A stretch of DNA of 64,000 nucleotides from an uncultured Glaciecola sp. (GTDB lineage Bacteria > Pseudomonadota > Gammaproteobacteria > Enterobacterales > Alteromonadaceae). Both the position numbers and the translations under genes were made by a program. The stretch's first letter is position 1; every line of letters starts with the position of its first letter. Positions 1-7,405 of this stretch are shown piece after piece. A model generated the notes under the pieces. It was not told the DNA's origin, did no database searches, and saw only the letters and a list, made by a program, of their open reading frames with translations. Where the stretch lies: the NCBI GenBank assembly GCA_937125395.1, contig CAKZLI010000065.1, positions 1-64,000 on the forward strand. Direction: 5' to 3'.

Positions 1-1
1 T

Positions 2-451
2 TTATACATTCTTCAGGAGTTAAATGATGAGCTATCAAATAGAAGGTTAAAGTCTAAATTTCCGTGGGTCGACGAGGGCGAGTACGAAGAAAATAGAAAA
101 CACTTTCCTACCATTGGAAGAAAACAGAAAAAATCTATTTATAATGCATTTGACTTTGTTTGGGATTTCGTTCAAACCGAGTTGCCAGGTCCATCAAAAG
201 TTGATGCCCTATATATAGCATACGCCCAAGAATTAAATGTGCCAGTTATTACCGATGATCAAGACATGACGCAATTAGCAAAGGCGTTTGACGTCGAGGT
301 TATGCCAACGTTGCAATTATTGCGTGTAATGTATGATTGTACTCATGTAGACTTAAAAACGGTAAAAGGCATTATCGACTATTGGCGAGCTATAGATGAT
401 TGCCCTGCAAACCTGCACAAAGATATAAAGAGGTTTTTTCCAAGCTTTTAA
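2..451 (+). CDS. PIN-domain protein, 5' end outside window
   Basis: The reading frame is open from the first bases of the window, so the N-terminus is missing; the TTG near 182 is an internal codon and not a convincing start. About 149 codons remain. The C-terminal half has the look of a PIN-like nuclease fold: an Asp-Ala-Leu-x-x-Ala helix followed by VPVITDDQDM, where the paired Asp would be late metal-binding acidic residues. PIN proteins are Mg-dependent RNases, often toxins or defence effectors. The neighbouring RhuM gene and restriction remnant fit a defence island. Family assignment is by pattern only; whether the first acidic residues exist cannot be seen. Confidence 0.55.
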   Translation, partial: LYILQELNDELSNRRLKSKFPWVDEGEYEENRKHFPTIGRKQKKSIYNAFDFVWDFVQTELPGPSKVDALYIAYAQELNVPVITDDQDMTQLAKAFDVEVMPTLQLLRVMYDCTHVDLKTVKGIIDYWRAIDDCPANLHKDIKRFFPSF

Positions 452-571
452 CGGTATAAATTGGCATGTAGGTTTTTTAACTATTAGGGATGGCTCAAAA
501 GGTAGATTTTTAAATACTTATATTAAGAGTAATTACCCTTATTCACGAGTTTGAAAAGGTTCTTCAATTGC

Positions 572-707
572 AAAGTATGATACTTTATTGTCATCTATTT
601 CGTTATCATTTAGATATGCAACTTACAAAGTATGATACTTTTACGTAATGAAATGAGTTTTTTTATTTAAAAAGGCTTAATTCGAGAAACCCAAAGTATG
701 ATACTTT
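572..707. promoter_or_regulatory. Three copies of palindrome AAAGTATGATACTTT
   Basis: The 15-bp sequence AAAGTATGATACTTT occurs exactly at 572-586, 627-641 and 693-707. Each copy is a perfect inverted repeat (AAAGTAT/ATACTTT) around one central base. Copies 1 and 3 are also followed by the same ATTGTCA. They are spaced 55 and 66 bp start to start, and the last ends two bases before the TTG start assigned to the next gene. The arrangement fits a multi-site operator for a repressor; iterons or a target of the neighbouring genes are alternatives. Confidence 0.7.
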
Positions 708-708
708 A

Positions 709-1044
709 TTGTCAATTTACATAGAAATTGATACAAAGGAACTGTGTTACGACACCATACCGGAACGCAGAATTAAATTAAGAGACCTTTTGGTAGAGTT
801 ATCAAACAAAGGTCTCTCTAATCGTGAAATAGCAGTAATTAAAAACAACACCTTAGGTATGTATTGCGGTAAAATACATACTATGAAATTAAGTCTAGAA
901 CAGTCCAGCAGCCACATAGCATTGCTCAAGCAAAAGCGCGATAAGCAAGGCTTAACGGCGCCAGAAAAACAAATTGTAGATTTTCTATTGAAGCACTTGT
1001 TGAATAATTATGGCTTTAAATTGCAAGGAACACAAAATGCCTAA
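709..1044 (+). CDS. Small protein of unknown function, possible helix-turn-helix
   Basis: A 111-residue protein starting at TTG 709, directly behind the third palindrome; no ATG occurs before 859, and no good ribosome site is visible, so the start is uncertain. Residues about 22-50 (RDLLVELSNKGLSNREIAVI) resemble a helix-turn-helix of the type in which a resting helix precedes SNREIA. The rest is charged and helical. The gene overlaps the following RhuM-family gene by eight bases, so the two are probably translationally coupled. A role as the repressor binding the upstream palindromes is an inference from position. No named family is recognised. Confidence 0.5.
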   Translation: MSIYIEIDTKELCYDTIPERRIKLRDLLVELSNKGLSNREIAVIKNNTLGMYCGKIHTMKLSLEQSSSHIALLKQKRDKQGLTAPEKQIVDFLLKHLLNNYGFKLQGTQNA

Positions 1045-2068
1045 TCTAAGTCTGCAAGATCAAACCTCAGAATTTTTACTCTACTCCACCCCTGATGGTG
1101 ATATCAGGGTGGAAGTGTTGCTCAGTGGTGAAACCATCTGGTTAACTCAAAAACGCATTGCGGAACTATTTGGCGTAGGTGTACCGGCCATTTCTAAGCA
1201 TTTGGACAATATTTACGAATCAGGCGAATTAGAGCGTGAAGCAACTATTTCCATTTTGGAAACAGTTCAGCAAGAAGGTAAACGCGAGGTTAAGCGCAAA
1301 CTTGAGTACTACAATTTAGATGCGGTCATATCTGTTGGTTATCGGGTTAACTCAACTCAAGCGACTCAGTTCCGTATTTGGGCTACTCAGCTCATTAAAG
1401 ATTACATCATCAAAGGTTTTACCATGGATGATGAGCGCCTTAAAAATGGCCGATTTTTTGGTAAAGACTACTTCAAAGAACTACTGGAACGTGTCCGGTC
1501 GATACGCGCTAGTGAACGACGTATTTATCAGCAAATCACTGACATTTTTGCAGAATGCAGTATTGACTACGATCCTAAGTCAAAAACCACGCAATTATTC
1601 TACGCACATGTACAAGACAAGTTTCATTTTGCGATTACTGGGCATACGGCAGCAGAAATAATCTCATTGAAAGCCGATGCAAATCAGCCATTAATGGGCA
1701 TGACCACTTACAAAAATGCGCCTGCTGGTCGTGTCATTAAGTCCGATACCACGATTGCTAAAAATTACCTCGCTGAAGATGAAATCAAAAAACTAGAACG
1801 AACTATTACCGCATTTTTTGATTACATCGAAGGTATTATTGAACGTCGCACTAGCTTTACCATGGAAGCCTTTGCCGAGAGCGTCAATAAGTTTTTAGCC
1901 TTTAATGAATATCAAGTACTTGAGGGCTATGGCAGTATTTCAAGTACAGTGGCAAAACAAAAAGCCCATGCTGAATATGAACAATTTAACCAACAACAAA
2001 AAATAGAGTCAGATTTTGACCGTGAAGTTAAAAAATTGCTTGGCCAATCGAAAAATAAAAAACAATAA
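1037..2068 (+). CDS. RhuM-family protein
   Basis: 343 residues from ATG 1037, chosen because AAGGAA lies seven bases upstream; an ATG at 1010 in the same frame lacks such a site. The N-terminal half carries the RhuM signature: ETIWLTQKRIAELFGV, ISKHLDNIYESGEL, then LEYYNLDAVISVGYRVNS and FRIWATQLIKDYIIKGF. RhuM was named from a Salmonella pathogenicity island, but most relatives sit beside restriction-modification and other defence genes, and the biochemical role is unknown. The N-terminal segment looks like a DNA-binding region related to phage antirepressor/KilA-type domains. The C-terminal half includes a conserved region ending in a lysine-rich tail. A restriction gene remnant follows. 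Confidence 0.88.
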   Translation: MPNLSLQDQTSEFLLYSTPDGDIRVEVLLSGETIWLTQKRIAELFGVGVPAISKHLDNIYESGELEREATISILETVQQEGKREVKRKLEYYNLDAVISVGYRVNSTQATQFRIWATQLIKDYIIKGFTMDDERLKNGRFFGKDYFKELLERVRSIRASERRIYQQITDIFAECSIDYDPKSKTTQLFYAHVQDKFHFAITGHTAAEIISLKADANQPLMGMTTYKNAPAGRVIKSDTTIAKNYLAEDEIKKLERTITAFFDYIEGIIERRTSFTMEAFAESVNKFLAFNEYQVLEGYGSISSTVAKQKAHAEYEQFNQQQKIESDFDREVKKLLGQSKNKKQ

Positions 2069-2086
2069 GAGAAAGGATTTCAGATA

Positions 2087-2326
2087 ATGACGACCTATAA
2101 AACCATCGCAGAATCTAACAATTTTATTGTTTTAGATAAGTATGTTAAAGATTGGCTTTCATGATAGACGAGCGGCGAAAACCATTACGATATTCAGCAC
2201 TGCGACGAAACCATCTCATATAATAATCATCAACTGTACCACCAAATCTATCACCTGCGCTCACTCCTCGAGGATTACTTCAATATTATCGAGTACTTAA
2301 ACATCTATGTTTCTCCAACACTATAG
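2087..2326 (+). pseudogene. Remnant resembling N-terminus of type I restriction subunit HsdR
   Basis: An ATG at 2087 with AAAGG upstream opens a 25-codon frame beginning TTYKTIAESNNFIVLDKY, which matches my memory of the N-terminus of type I restriction endonuclease R subunits. It stops at TGA 2162-2164, a second stop TAG follows at once, and the same frame then continues open for 52 codons to TAG 2324-2326. That second part (including YHLRSLLEDYFNIIEYL) is not recognisable as HsdR. The most economical reading is a large internal deletion of hsdR, with the tail derived from the far end of the locus or a neighbour. No methylase or specificity subunit is present in the window. Confidence 0.6.
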
Positions 2327-2353
2327 AACAAATAATAAAAATAATTAACAAAT

Positions 2354-2372
2354 CGTATTGATAATCATTCTC
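2354..2372. promoter_or_regulatory. Fur box upstream of two small genes
   Basis: Positions 2354-2372 match the 19-bp Fur consensus GATAATGATAATCATTATC at 15 of 19 positions. The site lies about 40 bp before the start of the following gene, in a short AT-rich leader, which is where a Fur operator overlapping a promoter is expected. It predicts derepression under iron limitation. Confidence 0.8.
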
Positions 2373-2412
2373 ATTTAGACTATTCTTTTTGTATCAACAA
2401 ATGGAGAATGTG

Positions 2413-2910
2413 ATGACTTTTTTATGTCCTTTGTACCGCGAATATTTGATCCAGCATTTAGATAAAGCGTTTCAACAAGTCAAAAAATATCAAGATTTAA
2501 GCGAAGAATATTATCAAACAGGTAATTACAATGATGCATTTCATCAGGCAGGTAAGGCATTAGAGGCGACTGAACTTGTCTTGTTTCATAAGACGGGTTG
2601 GTCTGTGCCTGCTCTCATTCAATACACTAGTAGCGCCATTCATTTTTGCCGCCTATTAAAGGGGCGCGGCGTATCTACTGCAGTATTAACCAACCAGTAC
2701 TGTACTCAGCAGTTACAGCAAATTATTGCGATGCATGATCTTTCTCGTCTATCTTGGGCACAGGAATGCTTGCAAGCACTCACTTTGCAACACGAACAGA
2801 TGTTGAATGAAAGTAAGACTAAAATGTTCGAATTTGAGGCCATAGGAGAAAAAAAATATGTTGATAGCACTTTCCAAACTCAATTTCGTTCTTCGCAAGG
2901 AGTGCATTGA
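2413..2910 (+). CDS. Iron-regulated small protein of unknown function
   Basis: 165 residues from ATG 2413, preferred over the upstream ATG 2401 and TTG 2389 because GGAGAA lies six bases before it. The protein appears soluble and helical, with no signal peptide or membrane segment; the N-terminal 60 residues are rich in Tyr, Gln and Glu (HLDKAFQQVKKYQDLSEEYYQ, residues about 13-33), a tetratricopeptide-like amphipathic pattern. I do not recognise the family. It is the first gene behind a Fur box and is followed one base later by another small gene, so it probably belongs to iron-starvation physiology along with the convergent siderophore receptor unit. Confidence 0.65.
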   Translation: MTFLCPLYREYLIQHLDKAFQQVKKYQDLSEEYYQTGNYNDAFHQAGKALEATELVLFHKTGWSVPALIQYTSSAIHFCRLLKGRGVSTAVLTNQYCTQQLQQIIAMHDLSRLSWAQECLQALTLQHEQMLNESKTKMFEFEAIGEKKYVDSTFQTQFRSSQGVH

Positions 2911-2911
2911 T

Positions 2912-3103
2912 ATGATGGCAGGTACTGACACATTAGCATTGACCATTGCACCAGATACACTGCTACGTTTATTATCTGATCAACACTTGTCTGGGTGTGA
3001 ATTGCATTGCCTGGATAAGCGCAGCAAAGAAAAGCTAAAAGCATTATTATTGGAGTCAGCCTGCAAGCAATTAGCGAAAAGCACTTTGATGCTTGCAGAG
3101 TAG
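2912..3103 (+). CDS. Small Fur-regulon protein of unknown function
   Basis: 63 residues from ATG 2912 (or 2915), with AAGGAG eight to eleven bases upstream; the stop of the preceding gene ends one base before, so both are surely co-transcribed from the Fur-box promoter. The sequence has a short hydrophobic N-terminus, then GCELHCLDKRSKEKLKALLL and a second Cys, like small conserved proteins that I recall near siderophore uptake genes in marine gammaproteobacteria, but I know no assigned function. Two closely spaced Cys and one His could bind metal; this is speculation. Confidence 0.6.
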   Translation: MMAGTDTLALTIAPDTLLRLLSDQHLSGCELHCLDKRSKEKLKALLLESACKQLAKSTLMLAE

Positions 3104-3180
3104 CGCCTGCGCACGCAAGACCTATGAGTGTATTGGGTACATTAACGCTATTCAATTTGCCCTACAACATCCCAACACGT

Positions 3181-4263
3181 TTAAATTTTCCTGACTCGCC
3201 GCTTCCGTATTAAATACATGAATAGTCCTGTGAACGTCAGTATAAGAGGGGTTAAGCCAATGATGCACCACACAATTTTTGACCATAATCCAGCAAAATA
3301 GCCAAAGTGAAGTTTACGTGTGCTGTCATCAAACTTGCGCCATATACTTGCTTCTCTAATGTCTGACGCACTAATCAAATCGCCATTATCTTTGTTATAT
3401 GTGATGACACTCGCATATTGACTAATGAATGGGTTATTCGTTGAAACCTCGCCGAAAAACATGATATTCATACCCGGTTCATTGGGGATAGCCAGATAAT
3501 GACCCATAAAACTATCGATTTGTTGCGCTGTGTCTTGCATTAAATTCTCAAATGATATTGCAGGTGCATGGTAAGGTTGTTCGATATAGACGTGTTCATT
3601 ATCATTACTATGCTCAATGACTTCATGCAAGATAATCGAAATATTCCAATATACACCAGTGAAAGAAATAAGAATAAAGATTGGACTAGCGATGATCCCT
3701 ACCATTTTATGAATATCACTAAACAGCATCCGGCGAGCGGCGCCTAAGCGTAATGTGAATATTTTTCTCCAAAAACCACGATACAGTACAATGCCACTGA
3801 TCCCCAAAAACAGCATAATCAAACCAACAATCGCACCGATTACCGTCCCATTAAAATGCAGTAAAAATGCAAAATGTAACTCGAGTAACCAATCAGTAAT
3901 GTAGTGCTCCATATCTTTTGCATCGGATAATATCTGCCCAGAATATTGGTCAACATAGACTTTATACCAATCTTCGGTTCCTTTTTTAATGATATAAGCG
4001 GTATCGGAACGTACTTTATCATCAAATAATTCCCAACCCGCTAACACATGATTTGGATGTTTATTAGAAATAGTATGCATCAACGTATCTAGATTGACCC
4101 TTGCTGCATCTAAGCCCGGACTCACTACCATCTGATGAGGGCGCAGTAAACTATCTATCTCCACTTTAAATACAAGGATACTGCCTGTTACCGATACAAT
4201 AAGTATCGGTAACATTGCAAACAGCGCGGCGTAAGAATGCCATTTGAATAGTGCTTTTCTCAT
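3181..4263 (-). CDS. PepSY-associated TM protein (PiuB-like)
   Basis: 360 residues. It has the PepSY_TM architecture: an N-terminal amphipathic KWHSYAALFAMLPILIVSVTG helix followed by a periplasmic PepSY-like domain (residues about 40-120), then two central membrane segments around LHFAFLLHFNGTVIGAIVG and HKMVGIIASPIFILISFTGVYW, and a final membrane helix ending in KRRVRK. Membrane histidines suit the proposed role of PiuB/FegB-like proteins in reducing ferric siderophores at the inner membrane. The start lies 39 bases after the stop of the siderophore receptor on the same strand, so both form a Fur-controlled operon. The exact substrate is unknown. Confidence 0.88.
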   Translation of the reverse strand: MRKALFKWHSYAALFAMLPILIVSVTGSILVFKVEIDSLLRPHQMVVSPGLDAARVNLDTLMHTISNKHPNHVLAGWELFDDKVRSDTAYIIKKGTEDWYKVYVDQYSGQILSDAKDMEHYITDWLLELHFAFLLHFNGTVIGAIVGLIMLFLGISGIVLYRGFWRKIFTLRLGAARRMLFSDIHKMVGIIASPIFILISFTGVYWNISIILHEVIEHSNDNEHVYIEQPYHAPAISFENLMQDTAQQIDSFMGHYLAIPNEPGMNIMFFGEVSTNNPFISQYASVITYNKDNGDLISASDIREASIWRKFDDSTRKLHFGYFAGLWSKIVWCIIGLTPLILTFTGLFMYLIRKRRVRKI

Positions 4264-4302
4264 GTTTATTGACCTAATCTATTGATGTATTTATCCGCCA
4301 AG

Positions 4303-6441
4303 CTATAAAGACCAAGATAAGGTTGCACTGAATGTTCTGGGCGCAGCATAATAGCTCTGTGCCCAATATAAGCCAGTTAGGTATTTTTCATCGGTGATAT
4401 TGAATACATTGAGGTTGATTGTAATAGCGTCATTCAATTTATATTTTACGAGTATGTCAGCTACGGCATAGGCATCTTGTTGAGTAATAATTTCTTGCCC
4501 GACATTATCGAATTCCTCACCAACAACACCTTGAGAGCGACTAATATCATCTTGCCAACGTATGTTTGCACCTACAGATAATCCTGCAACATTTTGCAAA
4601 GTATATACTGCACCCATTTTAAGCATCTTACTGGGCGTATAACTGGACACCAACTCGTCGCCTGAAATAGAAAAGTCAGTGATCCCAATGCTGGCATTTA
4701 AACCTGGAAGGATTTCACCGGCAATGTCCAACTCTAGACCATGGCTACTAATGCCTTCACTACCCATAAATCGTTGTTCAGTCGGAGGAAGATCAATCGT
4801 TAAGGGATCAGCAACAGCCAGATTAGTCTGCTGTACATCAAAATAGGTAGCACTGAGGACCGCACTGTCACCAAACAAACTTGTTTTGATACCCATTTCT
4901 TGGCTTTTACCTACAACTGGATCTAATTGTTTATTATTGATATCGAGTTCATTTTGAGCCTGAAATGTTTCGGTATAACTGGCATATAGATTTGTGTTTT
5001 CAGTGATGCCATAAACTGCCCCAAAATAGGGAATAAAGTCGCTATCATTAACATCTCTGTTAACATCATAAGATACACCTCTTGTCTCCCAATCGTTATA
5101 GCGTCCGCCTGCTAAGACATGTAAGTCATCAGTAATATTAAACCGACCAGTGATATACGCTGCTTTTTGTTTTTGCTCTACTTTGCTGCCGTTTTCACCG
5201 TCTGTCAATGTTGGGGAAATTGCGTTTCCATCCCAGTTATTCAGGTTAGGTATTGCAGGAAAGCCGTTGCCAGTGGTGAAATCATACAATGAACGATCGG
5301 TGTAGCGTAAGGTTGAATAATTAACACCTACTATGAGTTGATGCTCACGCCCAAACAGTTCAAAATCACCATCCACATAAATATCATATAAATGATGTTT
5401 ATCATCTAGGATGTACTCACTCGCATAACCGGTTAATCCAGCTTCAGTGAGTCGGTCAGGGGTGCCAAATACATAAAATAATTCACTGTCTTCGTCGGCT
5501 TGTTTCTGTGAATATGTTGCCCGTAAACGCCAATCGTTTGCAAAGCGATGGTTTAACTCTATAACTGAATTGTTATTGACTACTTTCCAATTAGACCAGT
5601 CGGCCGACGTACTCGTACTGCGGTCATAATCAGTTGGTGTCCCATCTGTATAATATAATGGGAGTGCGCCCCATAAGTTTCCATTGGCATCACTTTTATT
5701 GTAACTATGACTAAATGATAACTGCGTGTTTTCGGATAAATTAGCTTCTAGAAAGAGATAAGCTAATTGATTTTGTCGGTTATAGCGATCCAAATATGAG
5801 TGTTGGTCCTGGTCTACTAGCACGCCTCTAACTGAGAACGTATCGTTTAAAACGTATGAAGCATCTACTTCAGTCCGATATAAATCATTACTGCCAAACG
5901 TTGCTTTGATATCTAGTTGATTATTTGCGGTAGGTCTTTTGCGAATATAGTTTACGGTTGCAGACGGGTTGCCTACTCCAGTCATCAAACCATTGGCACC
6001 TCTAATAACTTCAATACGGTCGTAAATTGCAGTGTCATCCCCAGCATGATTGTTACCTGAGGTAAGTGGTAAACCAATACCATCAATTTGGAAATTAGTA
6101 ACATCAAAACCCCGAGCAGTATAGTACGTTCGATCGGTTTCGATTCGCTCGACATTAATACCTGTCGCTGTATCAAGGGCAAGATTAATATCGGTAAGCT
6201 GAAAATCTTCAAGTTGTGCACTTGTAATAACTGAAACAGACTGTGGAATATCTTTGACGGCTAAATCCATACGTGATGCACCACTGGCATTATGCGCATG
6301 ATATCCATCCAAATAATTACCATGAACAACAACTTTTTCAATATCTTGTATTGATGTATCTTGAGCGTGAGCAATAGGTAAAAAAGCACAAGCCAATAAC
6401 GATGAGCTAATGACAGATAGTTGGAAGTTCTTGAGTTGCAT
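4303..6441 (-). CDS. TonB-dependent siderophore receptor
   Basis: 712 residues with a signal peptide ending in AHAQD. The TonB box region is IEKVVVHG (about residues 34-41). The plug domain shows the siderophore-receptor pattern KDIPQSVSVIT, YTARGFDVTNFQIDG and YDRIEVIRGANGLMTGVGNPSATVNYIRKRP. The beta-barrel ends with NITDEKYLTGLYW and a terminal aromatic-rich strand ending in SWSL. It resembles the FhuE/PupB group taking hydroxamate or mixed siderophores. A Fur box lies 64 bases upstream and a PepSY-TM gene follows, as in many iron loci. The siderophore cannot be named from sequence; no biosynthesis genes are present. Confidence 0.92.
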   Translation of the reverse strand: MQLKNFQLSVISSSLLACAFLPIAHAQDTSIQDIEKVVVHGNYLDGYHAHNASGASRMDLAVKDIPQSVSVITSAQLEDFQLTDINLALDTATGINVERIETDRTYYTARGFDVTNFQIDGIGLPLTSGNNHAGDDTAIYDRIEVIRGANGLMTGVGNPSATVNYIRKRPTANNQLDIKATFGSNDLYRTEVDASYVLNDTFSVRGVLVDQDQHSYLDRYNRQNQLAYLFLEANLSENTQLSFSHSYNKSDANGNLWGALPLYYTDGTPTDYDRSTSTSADWSNWKVVNNNSVIELNHRFANDWRLRATYSQKQADEDSELFYVFGTPDRLTEAGLTGYASEYILDDKHHLYDIYVDGDFELFGREHQLIVGVNYSTLRYTDRSLYDFTTGNGFPAIPNLNNWDGNAISPTLTDGENGSKVEQKQKAAYITGRFNITDDLHVLAGGRYNDWETRGVSYDVNRDVNDSDFIPYFGAVYGITENTNLYASYTETFQAQNELDINNKQLDPVVGKSQEMGIKTSLFGDSAVLSATYFDVQQTNLAVADPLTIDLPPTEQRFMGSEGISSHGLELDIAGEILPGLNASIGITDFSISGDELVSSYTPSKMLKMGAVYTLQNVAGLSVGANIRWQDDISRSQGVVGEEFDNVGQEIITQQDAYAVADILVKYKLNDAITINLNVFNITDEKYLTGLYWAQSYYAAPRTFSATLSWSL

Positions 6442-6504
6442 AATGAGTTTTAATCCCTAAAAGTATTGTTGATACGAATAAGGATACACACATACCTATT
6501 TAAT

Positions 6505-6523
6505 GTAAATAGGAATCATTATC
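6505..6523. promoter_or_regulatory. Fur box of siderophore receptor operon
   Basis: Positions 6505-6523 match the symmetrical Fur consensus at about 14 of 19 positions, with the core AATCATTATC intact. The site is 64-82 bp before the receptor start on the minus strand, suited to block its promoter when iron is plentiful. Confidence 0.8.
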
Positions 6524-6540
6524 ATTTGTATTAGAGAGTG

Positions 6541-6582
6541 AAAAAAAAAGACGAGTCAGTAATTTCTCACTGAGCCGACTCT
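6541..6582 (-). terminator. Probable intrinsic terminator
   Basis: Read on the minus strand, an imperfect hairpin (arms with TCAGT and ACTGA around GAGAAATT, plus flanking GAGTC/CTC pairing) ends in a run of nine T. It lies directly behind the sulfatase remnant and would stop leftward transcription before the siderophore receptor promoter. Confidence 0.5.
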
Positions 6583-6586
6583 TGTT

Positions 6587-6826
6587 TTATCGGTTATCTT
6601 TAAATAGTGCAGTACTGCCGGCTAGTTCATATCCAATTGCGTCAGTTGGAGCATGGACACGTTTTTCCTTACCGGTTAATCCTGGCGGCATTAATCCGAG
6701 TTGTACTAATCGGGCATAGCGTTTGGATTTAATAATATCCCAGCCTTCACTGTAATTCGGTAGGTATTTTTCAGTTAATTCTTTGGTTGCTTGATGGGGA
6801 TAATGCACAGCAGTTAATCTTCTACT
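6587..6826 (-). pseudogene. Sulfatase gene remnant with internal deletion
   Basis: About 78 codons on the minus strand. The first part (LTAVHYPHQATKELTEKYLP, then SEGWDIIKSKRYARLVQLGL) matches the middle of type I sulfatases, where a FTAPHWPLQA-type segment precedes the GWDxLRxxRxxRxxxLGL segment. It then jumps to DAIGYELAGSTALFKDNR, like the GYELxGNxALFKGDYK segment that in complete sulfatases comes much later. The catalytic Cys-x-Pro-x-Arg region and C-terminus are absent. This is therefore a gene relic with an internal deletion and truncation at both ends, not a short functional protein. It suggests an ancestral sulfated-glycan locus once stood here. Confidence 0.7.
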
Positions 6827-6907
6827 GTTCGATTAGGCTCGAACGACTCAGCATAAGGGACAAATAAACGACAGGTTTTCTTTAAACTGAAACATTAGCA
6901 TTTATAA

Positions 6908-6971
6908 TGTACCCCTTGATCTAAGGGTACAAATGGTGTTTAATTGTACCACTTACGTAGATGGTACAATT
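6908..6971. promoter_or_regulatory. Two palindromic operators of GntR/YtrA regulator
   Basis: Two inverted repeats share the half-site GTACC/GGTAC. The first is TGTACCC (6908-6914) with GGGTACA (6925-6931). The second is AATTGTACC (6942-6950) with GGTACAATT (6963-6971), a perfect 9-bp match with a 12-bp spacer. The second ends two bases before the regulator's ATG. YtrA-type GntR repressors bind such palindromes and usually control themselves. Confidence 0.8.
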
Positions 6972-6973
6972 AA

Positions 6974-7402
6974 ATGATAACCATAGATCTTGATTCTGCA
7001 GAACCACTATTCAACCAATTGATGATGCAAATAAAGCTAGCTGTGCAGCAGAAGAATCTTTTGCCTGGCGATCCTTTGCCTTCTATCCGTCAATTAGCTA
7101 CGGATTTAGATATTAATGCCAAAACCGTCGCCAAAGCCTATCGCTTGTTAGAGCGAGATAATGTCATTGAATCAAAAGGGTATCGTGGTTCATTTGTGCA
7201 TAGTCAGGCGCTTAACAACCTAGATGCTGACATTAAAAAATGGTTGCACGACGTCATTGCGCTAGATATTGCACGCTACCGCGAAACGGGTGCGACCGAC
7301 TCAGAAATCCGAGTCGTCTTTCAAAACGTCCTTTCAGGAAATAATTTGTCAGGTAGTAAGCCATCGACGATGCCAAACGAAAACAAGCAAAGTGAGGAAT
7401 AA
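6974..7402 (+). CDS. GntR-family transcriptional regulator, YtrA type
   Basis: 142 residues. The first 75 form the GntR winged helix: PLFNQLMMQIKLAVQQKNLLPGD in two steps, then LPSIRQLATDLDINAKTVAKAY and the wing ending near YRGSFV. The short C-terminal tail (about 65 residues, IARYRETGATDSEI) is the small dimerisation region of the YtrA subgroup, not an effector-binding domain. The start is set by homology; no Shine-Dalgarno site is visible and the operator arm ends two bases before the ATG, so the transcript may be leaderless or nearly so. Three bases separate it from the membrane protein it presumably controls. Confidence 0.9.
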   Translation: MITIDLDSAEPLFNQLMMQIKLAVQQKNLLPGDPLPSIRQLATDLDINAKTVAKAYRLLERDNVIESKGYRGSFVHSQALNNLDADIKKWLHDVIALDIARYRETGATDSEIRVVFQNVLSGNNLSGSKPSTMPNENKQSEE

Positions 7403-7405
7403 ATA

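Noticed and set aside
182..451. TTG at 182 as start of a complete 89-residue protein
   Set aside because: The frame is open to the window edge with protein-like sequence upstream, so the gene is truncated, not short.
6826..6900. Minus-strand frame ending in LFVPYAESFEPNRTVED
   Set aside because: Looks protein-like but only about 25 codons long between stops, in a different frame from the sulfatase remnant, and no family is recognised; not enough to call a gene relic.
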